64,000 bases of DNA from Bin87 sp965219925 (lineage in GTDB: Bacteria; Chloroflexota; Dehalococcoidia; Lucifugimonadales; UBA3495): NCBI GenBank assembly GCA_965219925.1, contig OZ244795.1, forward strand, positions 1,178,001 to 1,242,000, given 5' to 3'. Shown here piece by piece: positions 9,881-19,280 of this stretch. The position numbers and the translations under genes were made by a program. A model generated the notes under the pieces. That model was given only the letters and a program-made list of their open reading frames with translations, did no database searches and was not told the origin of the DNA. The first letter of the stretch is position 1. Every line of letters begins with the position of its first letter.

Positions 9881-10252
9881 ATGACTACCACAGTAATGCG
9901 CTATCAAGGCTGTCTGATGGGGTTGGCAGCGGGAGACGCGGTGGGCACAACCGTCGAGTTCCGGCCACCGGGCAGTTTCCCAACGGTTACCGACCTGGTG
10001 GGGGAGGCCCCTTTCGGTTGAATCCCGGGGAATGGACGGACGACACCTCCATGGCGCTGTGCCTTGCCGACAGTCTCATCGCCTGTGGGGGTTTTGACCC
10101 CGGCGATCAGATGGACCGCTATCTTCGCTGGCGAGATGATGGCTGACTGAGCAGCAGCGGCAGATGCTTCGACATCGGAATCACCGTGTCAGATGCCCTG
10201 AACCGCTACCGGGCCACCGGTGAGCCGTTCGCCGGTTCCGCCGATCCTTATT
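9881..10252 (+). pseudogene. ADP-ribosylglycohydrolase family protein, truncated
   Basis: MTTTVMRYQGCLMGLAAGDA is the typical start of ADP-ribosylglycohydrolases, which remove ADP-ribose from proteins. After a frameshift near 10018, ECxDDT-type sequence EWTDDTSMALCLADSL appears (the metal-binding T-D-D), followed by SGRCFDIGITVSDAL. A TGA interrupts it at about 10144 where the family usually has an aromatic residue. The gene ends abruptly at ADPY, where an IS21 element begins, so it is both mutated and cut by insertion. Confidence 0.75.
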
Positions 10253-11455
10253 CCGCAAGGTGGGACAAGTGAAAGAGATTTACGAGCTGAAAGGAGCGGG
10301 CCGTTCGATCCGGGAGATTGCCCGGGAGCTGGACGTGTCGCGCAACACGGTGCGGAAGTACCCCTGCTTCCGCAGGGGCAGGCTCTGAAGTCGCCGGAGG
10401 CGATGCGGCCCAAGCCCCGGCCACGGCGAGCGTCCAAGCTGGATATGTACACGGAGTACATCGACCTTCGGATGGGGGAAGGGTTGGAGAATTGTCGGGT
10501 GCTGGATCGGGAGATCCACGCCTGGGCTATCAGGGTAGTTACTCGACAGTGATGCAGTACGTACGCCCGCGGCGGCGATGGCGTCAGCCGGAGGTGACGC
10601 TGCGGTTTGAGACGGCGCTGGGAGAGCAGGCGCAAGTGGACTGGGGCAGCCTGGCATACATCGACGCGGACGGGAAGCACGCCGGGTCTGGGTGTTCGTG
10701 ATGACCATGGGCTGGTCCAGGGCCTGCTACGTGGAACTGGTCCGCAAGGCGGACACCGCCGCCTTCATCCAGTGCCACGTGGATACCTTCGAGTACCTGG
10801 GCGGCGTGCCGCGGCGCTGTCTTTACGATAACGCTAAGGTGATCACCCTGGGCCGGGACGAGGAGAAGCGGCCGATCTGGAACCAGCGGATGCTGGACTT
10901 CGCCCGGCGGGTGGGATTCGAGGCTCGGCTGTGCCAGCCTTACCGGGCCCAGACCAGGGGCAAGGTGGAGAACGGAGTGAAGTACGTGCGTCGCAACATG
11001 TGGCCGAGCATCCGCTTCACCACGGCATCATCTGGAAACTGGCCGACCTGAACCGGCAGAGGCTCTGGAGTGGTGCGACGTGGTGGCCAACGCGCGGGTG
11101 CATGGAACGACGCATCGGGTGCCCTGGGAGATGCTGGCCGAGGAGCGGCCCCACTTGGGCAAGCTGCCTGGTCGGGCCACACTGGCGCCGTACCTGCGGG
11201 ATGATCGCAAGGTGGCCAGGGACGGCTTCGTCAGCTGGGAGGGTCCCGCTACGGCGTCCACTGGAAGTGGGTAGGGGCCACGGTGCAGGTGGGGGAGCGC
11301 CAAGGCACGGTGGAGATCTGGTCCGGTGATGAGCGCATCGCGGTGCATCCCCGTGCGGAGCGCCAGGGTCAGCGCTTCATCCTGCCCGATCAGTGGTCGG
11401 GCTTGCCCAAGGGTGATAATCATCCTCGGAAAGAGGCCATAGCGGCAAACGTCAA
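10253..11455 (+). mobile_element. IS21-family istA transposase, broken; istB missing
   Basis: The frames together give a nearly full IstA: KEIYELKGAGRSIREIAREL (HTH) at the start, AQVDWG near 10635 (first catalytic Asp), VPRRCLYDNAKV near 10810 (second Asp), and YRAQTRGKVENGVKYVRRN near 10945 (catalytic Glu region). Frameshifts occur at the 10362 insertion, near 10525, 10685, 11030 and 11260. The helper ATPase gene istB does not follow. The copy interrupts the ADP-ribosylglycohydrolase gene. Confidence 0.8.
10362..10384 (+). repeat. 23-bp hairpin micro-insertion in istA
   Basis: CCCTGCTTCCGCAGGGG plus CAGGCT sits between codons for VRKY and LKSPEAMRP. Stem CCCCTGC/GCAGGGG counting the preceding C. 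The tail GGCAGGCTCTG is shared with the insert at 3904-3927. Being 23 bp it shifts the frame here. Confidence 0.6.
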
Positions 11456-11604
11456 ATCTGAACAGCCCGATTATCGGTCAGTTCGCGTGGAAACTAAATG
11501 CCGACCACGAAGCGGACTGCGGCAGACCAACACCAAACGACAACCCCTCCGTCCTTACCTATGCTCTTCATCGCTGAGAGGGAGAGGTTGACGCTGTGCC
11601 GGCG

Positions 11605-12114
11605 TTACTGGCTGGGGTCTTCCACCGGAAGATCGGTGGTAATGAGTGCGAAGACGCCCTCGGCATCCCGTACGGGAACGGAGCGAGTGACCATCCAGAT
11701 CTCTCCGCCTCCCGCATCAAAATAGGGCGCCGTCCAGACGCCCGCGTTTGCGGCCAACGGCGCCGTGACCCAGGCCTGCGACTCAATGTTGTAGGACGGC
11801 ACGGCAAGGTCCAGTGTGGCGTAGCCGTCGGCGGTGCGATAGACGTAGGGACTGGCCGTGACCCTGCCATCCTGATCCAGCAGTGCCGCAGCGCTGCCGT
11901 AGAACGCGGGGTGGGCGTCCAAGAAGACCCGCAGGCGTTCCGCATACGCGGCCGCGTCGGTGGGTCTCGACGCCGCCAACTCTGCCGTCAACGCACCGAG
12001 GGCGGAAACCACCTCGGCCTTAAGAGCCTCCTGGGTGGGCGGGCTGGTGGTGCAGGCGAGGGTGGTCGCCAGGGCAAGCAGGAGAAGTGAAGCGATAGCA
12101 GCACGCAAGGTCAT
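11605..12114 (-). CDS. Cache-domain lipoprotein
   Basis: A 169-residue predicted lipoprotein. It has a short positive N-terminus, a hydrophobic stretch and lipobox TLAC at residues 18-21. The mature part reads like a single Cache-type ligand-binding module: FLDAHPAFYGSAAALLDQDG, SPYVYRTADGYATLDLAVPS, then WVTAPLAANAGVWTAPYFD and GVFALITTDLPVED. Cache modules usually serve as sensors, but no transmembrane output domain is attached, so it may bind a small molecule at the cell surface. No partner gene is adjacent. Confidence 0.7.
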   Translation of the reverse strand: MTLRAAIASLLLLALATTLACTTSPPTQEALKAEVVSALGALTAELAASRPTDAAAYAERLRVFLDAHPAFYGSAAALLDQDGRVTASPYVYRTADGYATLDLAVPSYNIESQAWVTAPLAANAGVWTAPYFDAGGGEIWMVTRSVPVRDAEGVFALITTDLPVEDPSQ

Positions 12115-12488
12115 TCACCAAATGTTGGTCGGGACTCCCGTGCCCCATTGGGGGAACCTTCAGACTTCCAAGACGGTCCCGAAAAGATGCCGACACGATA
12201 CCCGACCTTTCAGGGCCGGTCAATTCAGGTGTGCCCAGCAGAAGATGCGCATACCAACCGTTGTAAAAATGGTTGACTTTGGTTACAAACTACCGTCAGC
12301 CATTGACGCGGTCTCTGCCGCGCCGCCGCCCCAACAGTTCAAGTCGGCTCCGCCCGGAAATCTCACTCGGGAACACCGAACTGGTCCCGGCTCCCGCCGC
12401 CGTTTACAGTTTGAGGGTCCCCGGATTCCCGCGGAAGCGGGAATGACGAATAAAATGCGGTTGTCCTAATGTTGGAGGAATTATAGTA
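12115..12488. other. Intergenic region with a palindromic repeat
   Basis: No gene. GGATTCCCGCGGAAGCGGGA near 12420-12440 is a dispersed palindromic repeat of the 'SRFRGN' type, related in layout to the repeats around 40180 and 40530. The rest shows nothing recognisable. Confidence 0.45.
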
Positions 12489-12898
12489 ATCACTATAGAC
12501 GAAATGCTGGACCTGTTGAGCTTTGCCGGGGCAGAACTGGGCAGCGGCAACGCCAACCACGGCCCGATGGCTGCGGAGGCGCTGTTTGCGCTGGGGGGGA
12601 CGAAGCGGACGCTCATCAAGCCGTGCGTTACACCTGGCAGGCGTGTGCCGGGATCTATAGTTGGTACTCAACAACGCCGCCGCAAGACTCCGCGAGCTGG
12701 GAGACGCCCCCAAGTCCAGGAGCGCTGCGAAACGGTATCAAGCCTTCCTCAGGTGATGCCATCCGGTCTCCAGACCCCGAAGGCCTCAGTGAGCCTCAGG
12801 AAACGGCCCCCGAGCCACTGACAATGGTAGCCGCAGCAAACGGTTACGGCTCCGTCATCGACGATGAAGAGGTGGTCTCCATTTTGCTGAACGCTTAG
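12489..12898 (+). pseudogene. Questin-oxidase-like gene relic (tentative)
   Basis: The 5' part encodes ELGSGNANHGPMAAEALFAL, similar to the start of questin oxidase family proteins (LSNHGPMAAEAL). A second frame near 12623 has VRYTWQACAGIYSWY, similar to a segment near the end of that family. The long middle region is absent, so this would be an internally deleted remnant. Match is from memory of the family and is weak. Confidence 0.35.
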
Positions 12899-12909
12899 GC
12901 GAACATTTC

Positions 12910-13783
12910 CCCTGAACGTCGACAGCCGCAAACCGACGATCGAGCCGCCCACGTGGCCCACTTTACCGCCGCCCTTTACACCAAACTGGAGCGGTTCGAG
13001 GACCGCAGCGATGGCGCGCCTCCGGCTCCCAATGGCAAAAAGCGCAATCAGGGAAACGCGCCCCGCTTCGATGTCCAGAGCCACCTGTACCGGATCAGGG
13101 TCATTCGGTTGTCATTGCGAGGAGCGCAGCGACGTGGCAATCTCGTTGAGGTTGAGCACGTGCCGGGGAACCATCATTGCTACGGCGACGAGATTGCCAC
13201 GCTGCGCTCGCAATGACATGAAGAAAACCGAAAGGCCCTGTGTACCGGATGACGGGGGTGGACCTGACCCGGGTCGACGGCGTGGACGGGTTCACAGCGC
13301 TGAAAGTCATCAGTGAGATTTGGCACGGACATGACGAAGTGGGAGAGCGCCGGCCACTTCGCTTCCTGGTTGGGACTGAGCCTGGGCAATCGGGTAACCG
13401 GTGGCAAGGTAATCAGCTCAAAGACGAATCCCAGCGCCAACCGAGCCGCGGAAGCATTGCGCTTGGCCACCACGCGCTACACCGCTCCGACAGTGCCTGG
13501 GGGCGTTTCTCCGCCGAAAGAAGGCGCACCTGCGAGAGCCGCAGGCCATCACCGCCACGGCCCGCAAGCTGGCCCGCATCATCTATTCCATTATTCCATG
13601 CTGCGGTACGGCCAGGATTACGTGGATGCTGGCGCCGAATACTACGAGAGCCAGTATCAGCAGCGGGCGTTGCGCGCGGCAAAACGGCGGGCGGCCCAAC
13701 TGGGCTACCAGTTAGCGCCTATGCCCGGTGGTGAAGACCGGGCTTCAGGCGTTTCCCTAGCCGTGACGGCCACCGCCGCGTGA
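12910..13783 (+). pseudogene. IS110-family transposase relic interrupted by a MITE
   Basis: Frames encode KLERFEDRSDGAPP and FDVQSHLYR, then after the 145-bp element MTGVDLTRVDGVDGFTALKV, then FASWLGLSLGNRVTGGKVIS and SANRAAEALRLA. This is the Transposase_20 half of an IS110 enzyme. The N-terminal DEDD half is missing. Further frame changes occur near 13316 and 13480. The reading frames before and after the element at 13096-13240 become continuous when 155 bp are removed. Confidence 0.8.
13096..13240 (+). mobile_element. 145-bp MITE, copy 1, with 10-bp target duplication
   Basis: Ends CAGGGTCATTCGGTT and AACCGAAAGGCCCTG form inverted repeats. The interior contains a large imperfect palindrome beginning TCATTGCGAGGAGCGCAGCG and ending CGCTGCGCTCGCAATGA-like. 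TGTACCGGAT is duplicated exactly at 13086-13095 and 13241-13250. It lies within the IS110 relic. Confidence 0.85.
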
Positions 13784-13844
13784 GACCCCAGGTTATAGTC
13801 GGGAGGCCCCACCCTGAAAAACCACAGTGTAGGCCGACACGGAC

Positions 13845-14033
13845 TTGACCAAAGTCCCCAACCCTCCGGAGACGCAGGCCAGATACCGCGTTGAGCAACA
13901 GTTCACTAATGCCGTACAGGGCACGGAGATTGTGGACATGGCGGCCTTTGAGACCGGAGTTCACTATATGGAGTGGACCGAGGCGGTGTACCGCAGCGCC
14001 GTGACGGGCCAGGCGGTCTATCTGCCCCGGTAG
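13845..14033 (+). pseudogene. Possible Gfo/Idh/MocA oxidoreductase C-terminal fragment
   Basis: The 62-residue frame contains VDMAAFETGVHYMEWTEAVY followed by RSAVTGQAVYLPR, resembling the closing helix of Gfo/Idh/MocA sugar dehydrogenases, where ..LE..lA.YRSA.tG..v.LP is common. No Rossmann-domain half lies upstream, so it is at best a truncated remnant. Weak assignment. Confidence 0.35.
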
Positions 14034-14042
14034 GCCCGCGGG

Positions 14043-15363
14043 TCAACCCCACAATTGCCGGGAGGCCAGTGCCTCTCCTTCGACCAGCGCCTCCAATTTG
14101 GCCCACATGATGGTTGGGTGAACCCGGGGATTGAACGCCCCTTGCGAGAACCCGCAGTCAGTGCCGGCCATGACGTTCTCCCGGCCTGGCATGCGGGCGT
14201 AGTTCGCAATTCGTTGGGCCACCAACGCCGGATGCTCCACAATATTGGTGGTGTGGGCCACCACTCCAGGGATGAGGATCTTGCCGTCAGGCAATTTGCG
14301 GTTCTCCCATACCTCCCACTCATGGGCATGCCGGGGGTTGGCCGCTTCGACGCAGTAGGCACCCGCGTTCACCTGGAGGACGATATCCACGATGTCCTTC
14401 AATGGAACATCAGTGACGTGGGGCCCATGCCAACTGCCCCAACACAGGTGATAGCGCACGCGGTCTTCTGGTAAACCGGCCAGCGCGTGGTTGATGGCCT
14501 CCACCCGCAGGGAGGCGAAATTTCGGTATTCCTCGATTGAAGGGGCTGGGTCGGGCATCCAATATTGGGTGACCACTCTGGGGTCATCGATCTGCAGGAT
14601 GAACCCGGCCTCAACTATCGCCCGGTATTCCTCAGGGTCTTTCGGTTTTCCTCATGTCATTGCGAGCGCAGCGTGGCAATCTCGTCGCCGTAGCAATGAT
14701 GGTTCCCCGGCACGTTCTCAACCTCAACGAGATTGCCACGTCGCTGCGCTCCTCGCAATGACAACCGAAAGGCCCTGCGGTATTCCTGTTTCATGGCGTC
14801 CGCGATGGCCGCCAGATATTCTTCCTGAGTGGGGTAATACTCGTTGGTGCGTTGCAGTTCGATGGTTCCGGGAGCCACCGCAGGGATGAAAGCCTCTTCC
14901 GCATCGACCGTCACCAAAGCCGCGTTGAAGTTGTCGATGTCGCTTTGCACCGCGGCATGGCCCTGGTAGGTAATGGGCGCGGTACAGACCATGCCGCGGG
15001 CCTGAGCCCCTTCTATCGGCGCGTCGTATTCCAGGTAAAAGTCTCGAAAGATCGTACGATCTCTGCCCCAGTTCAGGAGAGGGCTTTCACCGGGTTCCAG
15101 GGGCCTCGCATCGAAGCCGGATAACCGGTCGTTCACGTAGGTTGAAAAACTGGTCTCGCTGAATTCTCCATCGCTGGGAACGTCGATGCCGATTCCTACC
15201 TGACGCTGCACCACCGTTTGCACCGATTCCCGGACCTGGCCGGCCAGAGCCTCGGCGTCGTGCGGCCGGCGAGTCTCTCGATCCCTCATGAGTTCAAGGA
15301 TCTCGGCGGACGCGCCAAGCTGACCACATGGGTCGTCAGAATTCGGTCGGAACTGTTTTTCAT
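14043..15363 (-). pseudogene. MetE-like cobalamin-independent methionine synthase family gene, split by a MITE
   Basis: The gene likely starts at ATG 15363 (MKNSSDRILTTHV, after GGAG), where RILTTHV..LARP is the family's usual opening. One frameshift near 15314 leads into MRDRETRRPHDAEALAGQVR. The frame runs to about 14788, is interrupted by the element at 14633-14777, and resumes as VEAGFILQIDDPRVVTQYW through HLCWGSWHGPH and MAGTDCGFSQG. In MetE-type proteins these carry zinc and substrate contacts (H-x-C-W, D-C-G). Proteins of this short form are standalone C-terminal-domain homologues of unclear substrate. The VOC gene just upstream on the same strand may be cotranscribed. Confidence 0.85.
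14633..14777 (-). mobile_element. 145-bp MITE, copy 2, with 10-bp target duplication
   Basis: Ends CAGGGTCTTTCGGTT and AACCGAAAGGCCCTG. Exact duplication of CGGTATTCCT at 14623-14632 and 14778-14787. It is inverted in orientation relative to copy 1 (interior reads the reverse). Removing the element plus one duplication copy (155 bp) rejoins ...QEYR to AIVEAG... in the MetE-like gene. Confidence 0.9.
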
Positions 15364-15413
15364 CTCCTTCTCCCCGGCGAACCTCGACTATCCCGCATCA
15401 CGCCTGTCCCGGT

Positions 15414-15851
15414 CTATGCGCCGGCCAATTCTTCAAACGACGGCTCGGGCATGCCCTCGGTCCAGGTGGGGTCCCGCAACTCCAGCCGATTGCCACTGGG
15501 ATCCAAGAAGTACAGTTCCCGTCCGGTGAACACTCCCCGGGCTCGATATGTCAAATGATCTATGGTGACGTTTCTCTCGTGGAAGACCTTGCACGCAAGC
15601 TCGAAGGTCTCGGGAGAAACGGTGAAGGAATGATGCACCCCCGCGTCCTCCTTCAACGGCCCGTCCACCGGATTGGGACGCTCGCACAGCAGGATGTTGT
15701 GGTCTCCCACGTTGAAGCAGGACATGATGTTGTTCCCTAATCGTCCCACCGGGGCCAGTCCCAGCAACTCCCCATAGAATTCTTCGGCCTCTTCCAGGTC
15801 ATTGACCGGTATGGACCAGTGGGTTACGCCTTCCACGTTCAATATAGGCAT
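15414..15851 (-). CDS. VOC-family protein
   Basis: A 145-residue vicinal-oxygen-chelate protein, preceded by GGAGGGAG. It begins ILNVEGVTHWSIPVNDLEEA with a likely metal-ligand His and ends LYFLDPSGNRLELRDPTW with the usual Glu. A central HHSF segment could supply another ligand. Length fits a single-chain two-module glyoxalase fold. It lies 50 bases upstream of the MetE-like pseudogene on the same strand. Substrate unknown. Confidence 0.87.
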   Translation of the reverse strand: MPILNVEGVTHWSIPVNDLEEAEEFYGELLGLAPVGRLGNNIMSCFNVGDHNILLCERPNPVDGPLKEDAGVHHSFTVSPETFELACKVFHERNVTIDHLTYRARGVFTGRELYFLDPSGNRLELRDPTWTEGMPEPSFEELAGA

Positions 15852-16943
15852 GGCTCCCTCCTGCGACGAAATACGCTTCTAAGGATGACACCACTTCCGG
15901 ACTCAGTGCCCGATCCAGATGCCCAGCCCCACGAGCGATACTCAACCTGTGTAGGGGTTACACAGTCGGAATTGCCACCAAAGAAGAAAATGTCCCTATT
16001 TTCGTGGCAGTGATGAGGGCAAAGGTTCCCAATCGCGCAAGTCCCTTGTGGATTGCCGCAATTATAAACAAACTCACTTTCCAGGCAATCAGCGTTGGTC
16101 CCTCGGTAGCGTTCCGTTTTAGGTGGTTTATTTGGGGATTGTGCGCCGATTTCACCCATGTGTGTGGGGGACGTGGGCGTTGAAGTACGTTTCATATCCC
16201 GGGTTGAAGGTGGATCTGGTTTCCCGGTCCATAAGCCACCGGGCGACCTCCATTCCTTCGTGGCCCTCCGACTGGTCAATGACTATGCGGACATTGTCTC
16301 TTTAGGACCCTTCAGGATTCACTCCGGGCTCGACCTGGGCCGCGCGTCGCGCGGCATGTTCCTTGACCCTCGTTACGTCATAACCAAGGCCAAACCCGCC
16401 AGCCTGCGAACCCAGCCACGCCGCCATCCCAGGATTACACGATCACCGGCCCAGTCAGCAGCGTGATGACGAGGCAAGAGAGATAGGCTAACAGCTTGAT
16501 CTCATTGATCGGGCAGAGCGTGAATATCATCGCGACATCCCGCCCTCAGCCCAAATGTGGCAACGGTATATGCTCGGTTCTGGTCGCAGGAGTCCCAATC
16601 CGCTGATTTCCGCAATGTTCAGGTCCAAGCCTCCTTAGCTTCATTGAGGCTTTCTCCCTTTCGTCAACATCGGCAATGGGCGTCTGGGTTCTCCTGTGGT
16701 CGCCGTAATGGTCCCGGGCGTTCGCCCGAGGCGGATAGTGAAGCGGCGTTGACGGGGGACCGTAACCGAGCCGCTTCGGACTCGTTTAAAGCGGTGGTGC
16801 ATCTTCGGCATTTGATCTCAGGTGGATTGGGTGTCCCATTTGCTCGTTCGTTAGAGTCTGGAGGCGTCATGGGATTTCTGGCCGGGGGGAGTTTTACGTG
16901 AAGAGCTGTCCCGCGTCAACCATACGCGCCGGTTTGGCGTTAA
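15852..16943. other. Long gap with no supported gene
   Basis: Over 1 kb with only short frames. A minus-strand fragment near 16150-16300 (EGHEGMEVARWLMDRETRST) looks protein-like but is too short to assign. No hairpin repeat or RNA gene was recognised. Confidence 0.35.
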
Positions 16944-17060
16944 TCATTTTTTCCGGTTCGCCTCCTCGGCCTGGCCCCGTTGCTGGGCTGCATCGGTCGG
17001 GTAGCTGGGGACGTCAAACTCCAGGATGACGGAGTGGTGCATGACCCGGTCAATGGCCGC
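16944..17060 (-). pseudogene. IstB (IS21 helper ATPase) C-terminal relic
   Basis: The minus strand encodes VMHHSVILEFDVPSYPTDAA followed by a basic tail and stop. This matches the end of IstB, where a D-R-x-x-H-H-x-x-x-L-x-F/I-x-G-x-S-Y motif is typical. No ATPase core remains. It abuts another IS fragment on the opposite strand. Confidence 0.55.
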
Positions 17061-17065
17061 GGCAG

Positions 17066-17244
17066 ACGGAGATGCTTAGCCAGGACCTGCTGATGCCGTG
17101 GGGCGACCAGATTTACCAATGGCGCACCGGCGACCGCTCGCAGATGACCCGTATCCACGAATTGCTGGCAGTCATAGGCTGCCGAGTGTCGTATTCGTCG
17201 TTGCGACGGTTCACCGTGAAGGCCAACCCGGAACGGTGCGTCGA
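17066..17244 (+). pseudogene. IS21-type transposase N-terminal relic
   Basis: The fragment QWRTGDRSQMTRIHELLAV then SYSSLRRFTVKA resembles the HTH region of IS21-type IstA proteins (L..TRIHELL...G..V.Y.SLRRFV). It stops after about 60 residues with no catalytic domain. It abuts the 3' end of the MFS gene. Confidence 0.4.
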
Positions 17245-17245
17245 G

Positions 17246-18475
17246 CTACACCCGCAGGCGGCGCAGTGTCGGCCGCCAGACCCCCAGCACGAACGCGACC
17301 GTCAGGTAAATGGCGGCTCCGCCCGAGAAGGCCGCGGTCCAGCTTAGGTACTCTGCAACCAGCGTCATGGGATAGGAGCCGATGAACATGAACCCGGCGG
17401 AAATGTACCAGACGCTCATCACTCTGCCCTGAAACTCCGTTGGTACGGAAAGTTGTAACACGGCCGTCCCCATTGGCACTATGCTGCCCATCCCAACCAG
17501 ATACAGTATCGCCCAGGACAGCCAGAACCAAGGTGACCAGGCCAGGCAGAAAAGGGATATGCCGAAAAGGAAGATGCAGGCCAGCAGCAGCCAGTTCTTA
17601 TGGGGCGTGTTGCCCAACGACGCCATGATGACCGTACCGGACAGCGACCCAATGCCCGCCCCGGCCATCAGCAGCCCGGCTCCACCGGCGCCTGTGTCCA
17701 GCACCAGTTTGGCGAAGGCGGGCAGCAACTGGGCATAGGGCATTGCGAAGAAGCCGAAGGCGAACCCAATGCCGATGACGGTGAAAGTGACCGGGTTCGA
17801 CCAGCAGTACCGCAGCCCGCCCCACAGTTCGGACAGGATGGTCGAGCGCCGGTCCCGGGCTGCCAGTGGCACCCGACGAACCATGAGCAGCGTTACCATG
17901 CCAACGCAAAAACAGCCAGCGGCCAGGTATAGCGCCGGAGTTATTCCGGCCAGTTCGATGACGCCTCCGGCCAGGGCCGGACCCAGGATTCGTCCCGAGT
18001 TCATTACCGCCGAGTTCAGGACGACGGCGTTCATCAGGTCGTCGCGGTCAACCAGGTCGCGGACTATGGCCAGTCGGGTCGGGGTGTTGATGGCTTGGAG
18101 GGTGCCGAGGACGAAAGCCGCCGCGTAGATGTGCCACAGAGCAACCAGCCCGACCGTCTCCAGCACGGCCAGTCCAAGGACCACGAGGCCCACCAGGGCC
18201 TGGGTCAACATCAGCAGTCCGCGCCGGTCGAACCGGTCGGCGAAGGTGCCTCCGAACAGTACGAACCCCAGCGTAGGCATCCCGTAGAGGAAAATCATGA
18301 AACCCATGCGGGAGGCGGAGTCGGTCAGTTCCAAGACCAACCAGCCCAGGATGAGGAACTGCATTCCCCTGGCCCATGCCTGGGCGTTAGCGCCGATCCA
18401 GAACCAGCGGAAATCGCGGTGCCGCAGCGCACGGAAGGTCTGGAGCTTGCGTCCGATGGCCAGAATCTGGGCCAA
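17246..18475 (-). CDS. MFS transporter (DHA3/EntS-like)
   Basis: A 409-residue major facilitator protein with about 12 hydrophobic segments. It opens TFRALRHRDFRWFWIGANAQ, typical of the EntS/transmembrane secretion effector group. The loop between helices 2 and 3 reads GGTFADRFDRRGLL, the MFS signature. TPTRLAIVRDLV in the middle of the N-half also fits this group. The likely role is drug or small-molecule efflux in the cytoplasmic membrane. The annotated start is a TTG; no strong ribosome site is visible. Confidence 0.9.
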   Translation of the reverse strand: MAQILAIGRKLQTFRALRHRDFRWFWIGANAQAWARGMQFLILGWLVLELTDSASRMGFMIFLYGMPTLGFVLFGGTFADRFDRRGLLMLTQALVGLVVLGLAVLETVGLVALWHIYAAAFVLGTLQAINTPTRLAIVRDLVDRDDLMNAVVLNSAVMNSGRILGPALAGGVIELAGITPALYLAAGCFCVGMVTLLMVRRVPLAARDRRSTILSELWGGLRYCWSNPVTFTVIGIGFAFGFFAMPYAQLLPAFAKLVLDTGAGGAGLLMAGAGIGSLSGTVIMASLGNTPHKNWLLLACIFLFGISLFCLAWSPWFWLSWAILYLVGMGSIVPMGTAVLQLSVPTEFQGRVMSVWYISAGFMFIGSYPMTLVAEYLSWTAAFSGGAAIYLTVAFVLGVWRPTLRRLRV

Positions 18476-18599
18476 CTATTTCACCAGTTTTGCCGTTTCA
18501 GGTTCCTGTGGCGCTGCCTTTGCCTACGTGATAGTAGGTCTTGGAACATCCGCCAAGTGCCGCATTGTACATCTCAGGGTGGTTGCGTGTAGAGCAGCG

Positions 18600-18753
18600 A
18601 TAGGCCAGGATCGAGGTGGTCCAGGACGCGGTGGACAAGACCGGATGGATCACGATGCCGTGCCCGACCGAATCAGGCTGCTGAACGACAACGGCCCTGG
18701 ACAAGTCCCAAGAGCCTTCCGGGACTCCCTGGGCATGGTCGGCATCAAGCAGG
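18600..18753 (+). pseudogene. rve-type integrase/transposase fragment (IS3/IS481 type)
   Basis: The plus strand encodes RIRLLNDNGPGQVPRAFRDS then LGMVGIKQVLN, matching the second catalytic Asp region (LLSDNGPGYVSRAFRDYL) of IS3/IS481-type DDE transposases. Only about 50 residues remain. It ends at an IS630-type terminal repeat. Confidence 0.6.
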
Positions 18754-18755
18754 TA

Positions 18756-18790
18756 CTAAACTGAAGCCAGGGTGGAATCTACATTTGCGG
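18756..18790 (+). repeat. IS630-type terminal inverted repeat, left
   Basis: CTAAACTGAAGCCAGGGTGG followed by AATCTACATTT, preceded by TA at 18754-18755. It matches the ends of the IS630 copy at 2913-4194 and pairs with the inverted copy ending at 22013. Confidence 0.6.
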
Positions 18791-19280
18791 GTCGATGAGG
18801 ACCGGCTTGGGCTTTCCGTAGCATCCCTTTTTTCTGACCGACCGACTCAACTGCCCGCAATTTTATGCAACGCTGATGCGGGTTACACCTTGGTTTCAGT
18901 TTAGGAGAATTACAGGGCGGTGGGTTGCGCTGCATTTGCGGCAACCTGATAATGATCACATCACTGCCTTCACAATTTGGTTGCGTTTTTGTTTACAACT
19001 AAGGCCAACTATCTACGCACTGGCCGTCGATCCAAGCCAGTTGCGTAACGTGATCGAAACCCACGGGGACATTGCCGGAGAACTCCATCAGTTCCTGGTC
19101 AGGTTCATGCGCGAGACCCAGGTGCCGGACCGCCTGCTGACGCCCAGATTGGAGCTGCGTATATAGTTCCGACGACAGTTCAGCCCTATTCAATACGAGC
19201 TCTAACGCTCTCTGGCAGAGGACATTTGCCGGCTTGGCGGTTCTACCAGGGGAGTGCACGGCGCGGGTAAGAAACAGCGG
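18791..19280. other. Gap with one possible gene remnant
   Basis: Near 19000-19166 (plus strand) the frame reads YALAVDPSQLRNVIETHGDI and continues ELHQFLVRFMRETQVP, resembling the C-terminal end of sulfatase/phosphatase-superfamily proteins (DL..DP.E..Nv...p...eL). No catalytic part is present. Nothing else was recognised. Confidence 0.3.

Noticed and set aside
10132..10165. Second Sec candidate in the ADP-ribosylglycohydrolase relic (TGA in DDG*LSSSG)
   Set aside because: The position is normally aromatic, not Cys, and the gene also has a frameshift and is cut by IS21, so it is plain decay.
15852..16943. Hidden gene in the long gap
   Set aside because: Frames are short and do not match a family; the EGHEGMEVARWLM fragment near 16200 is too small to name.
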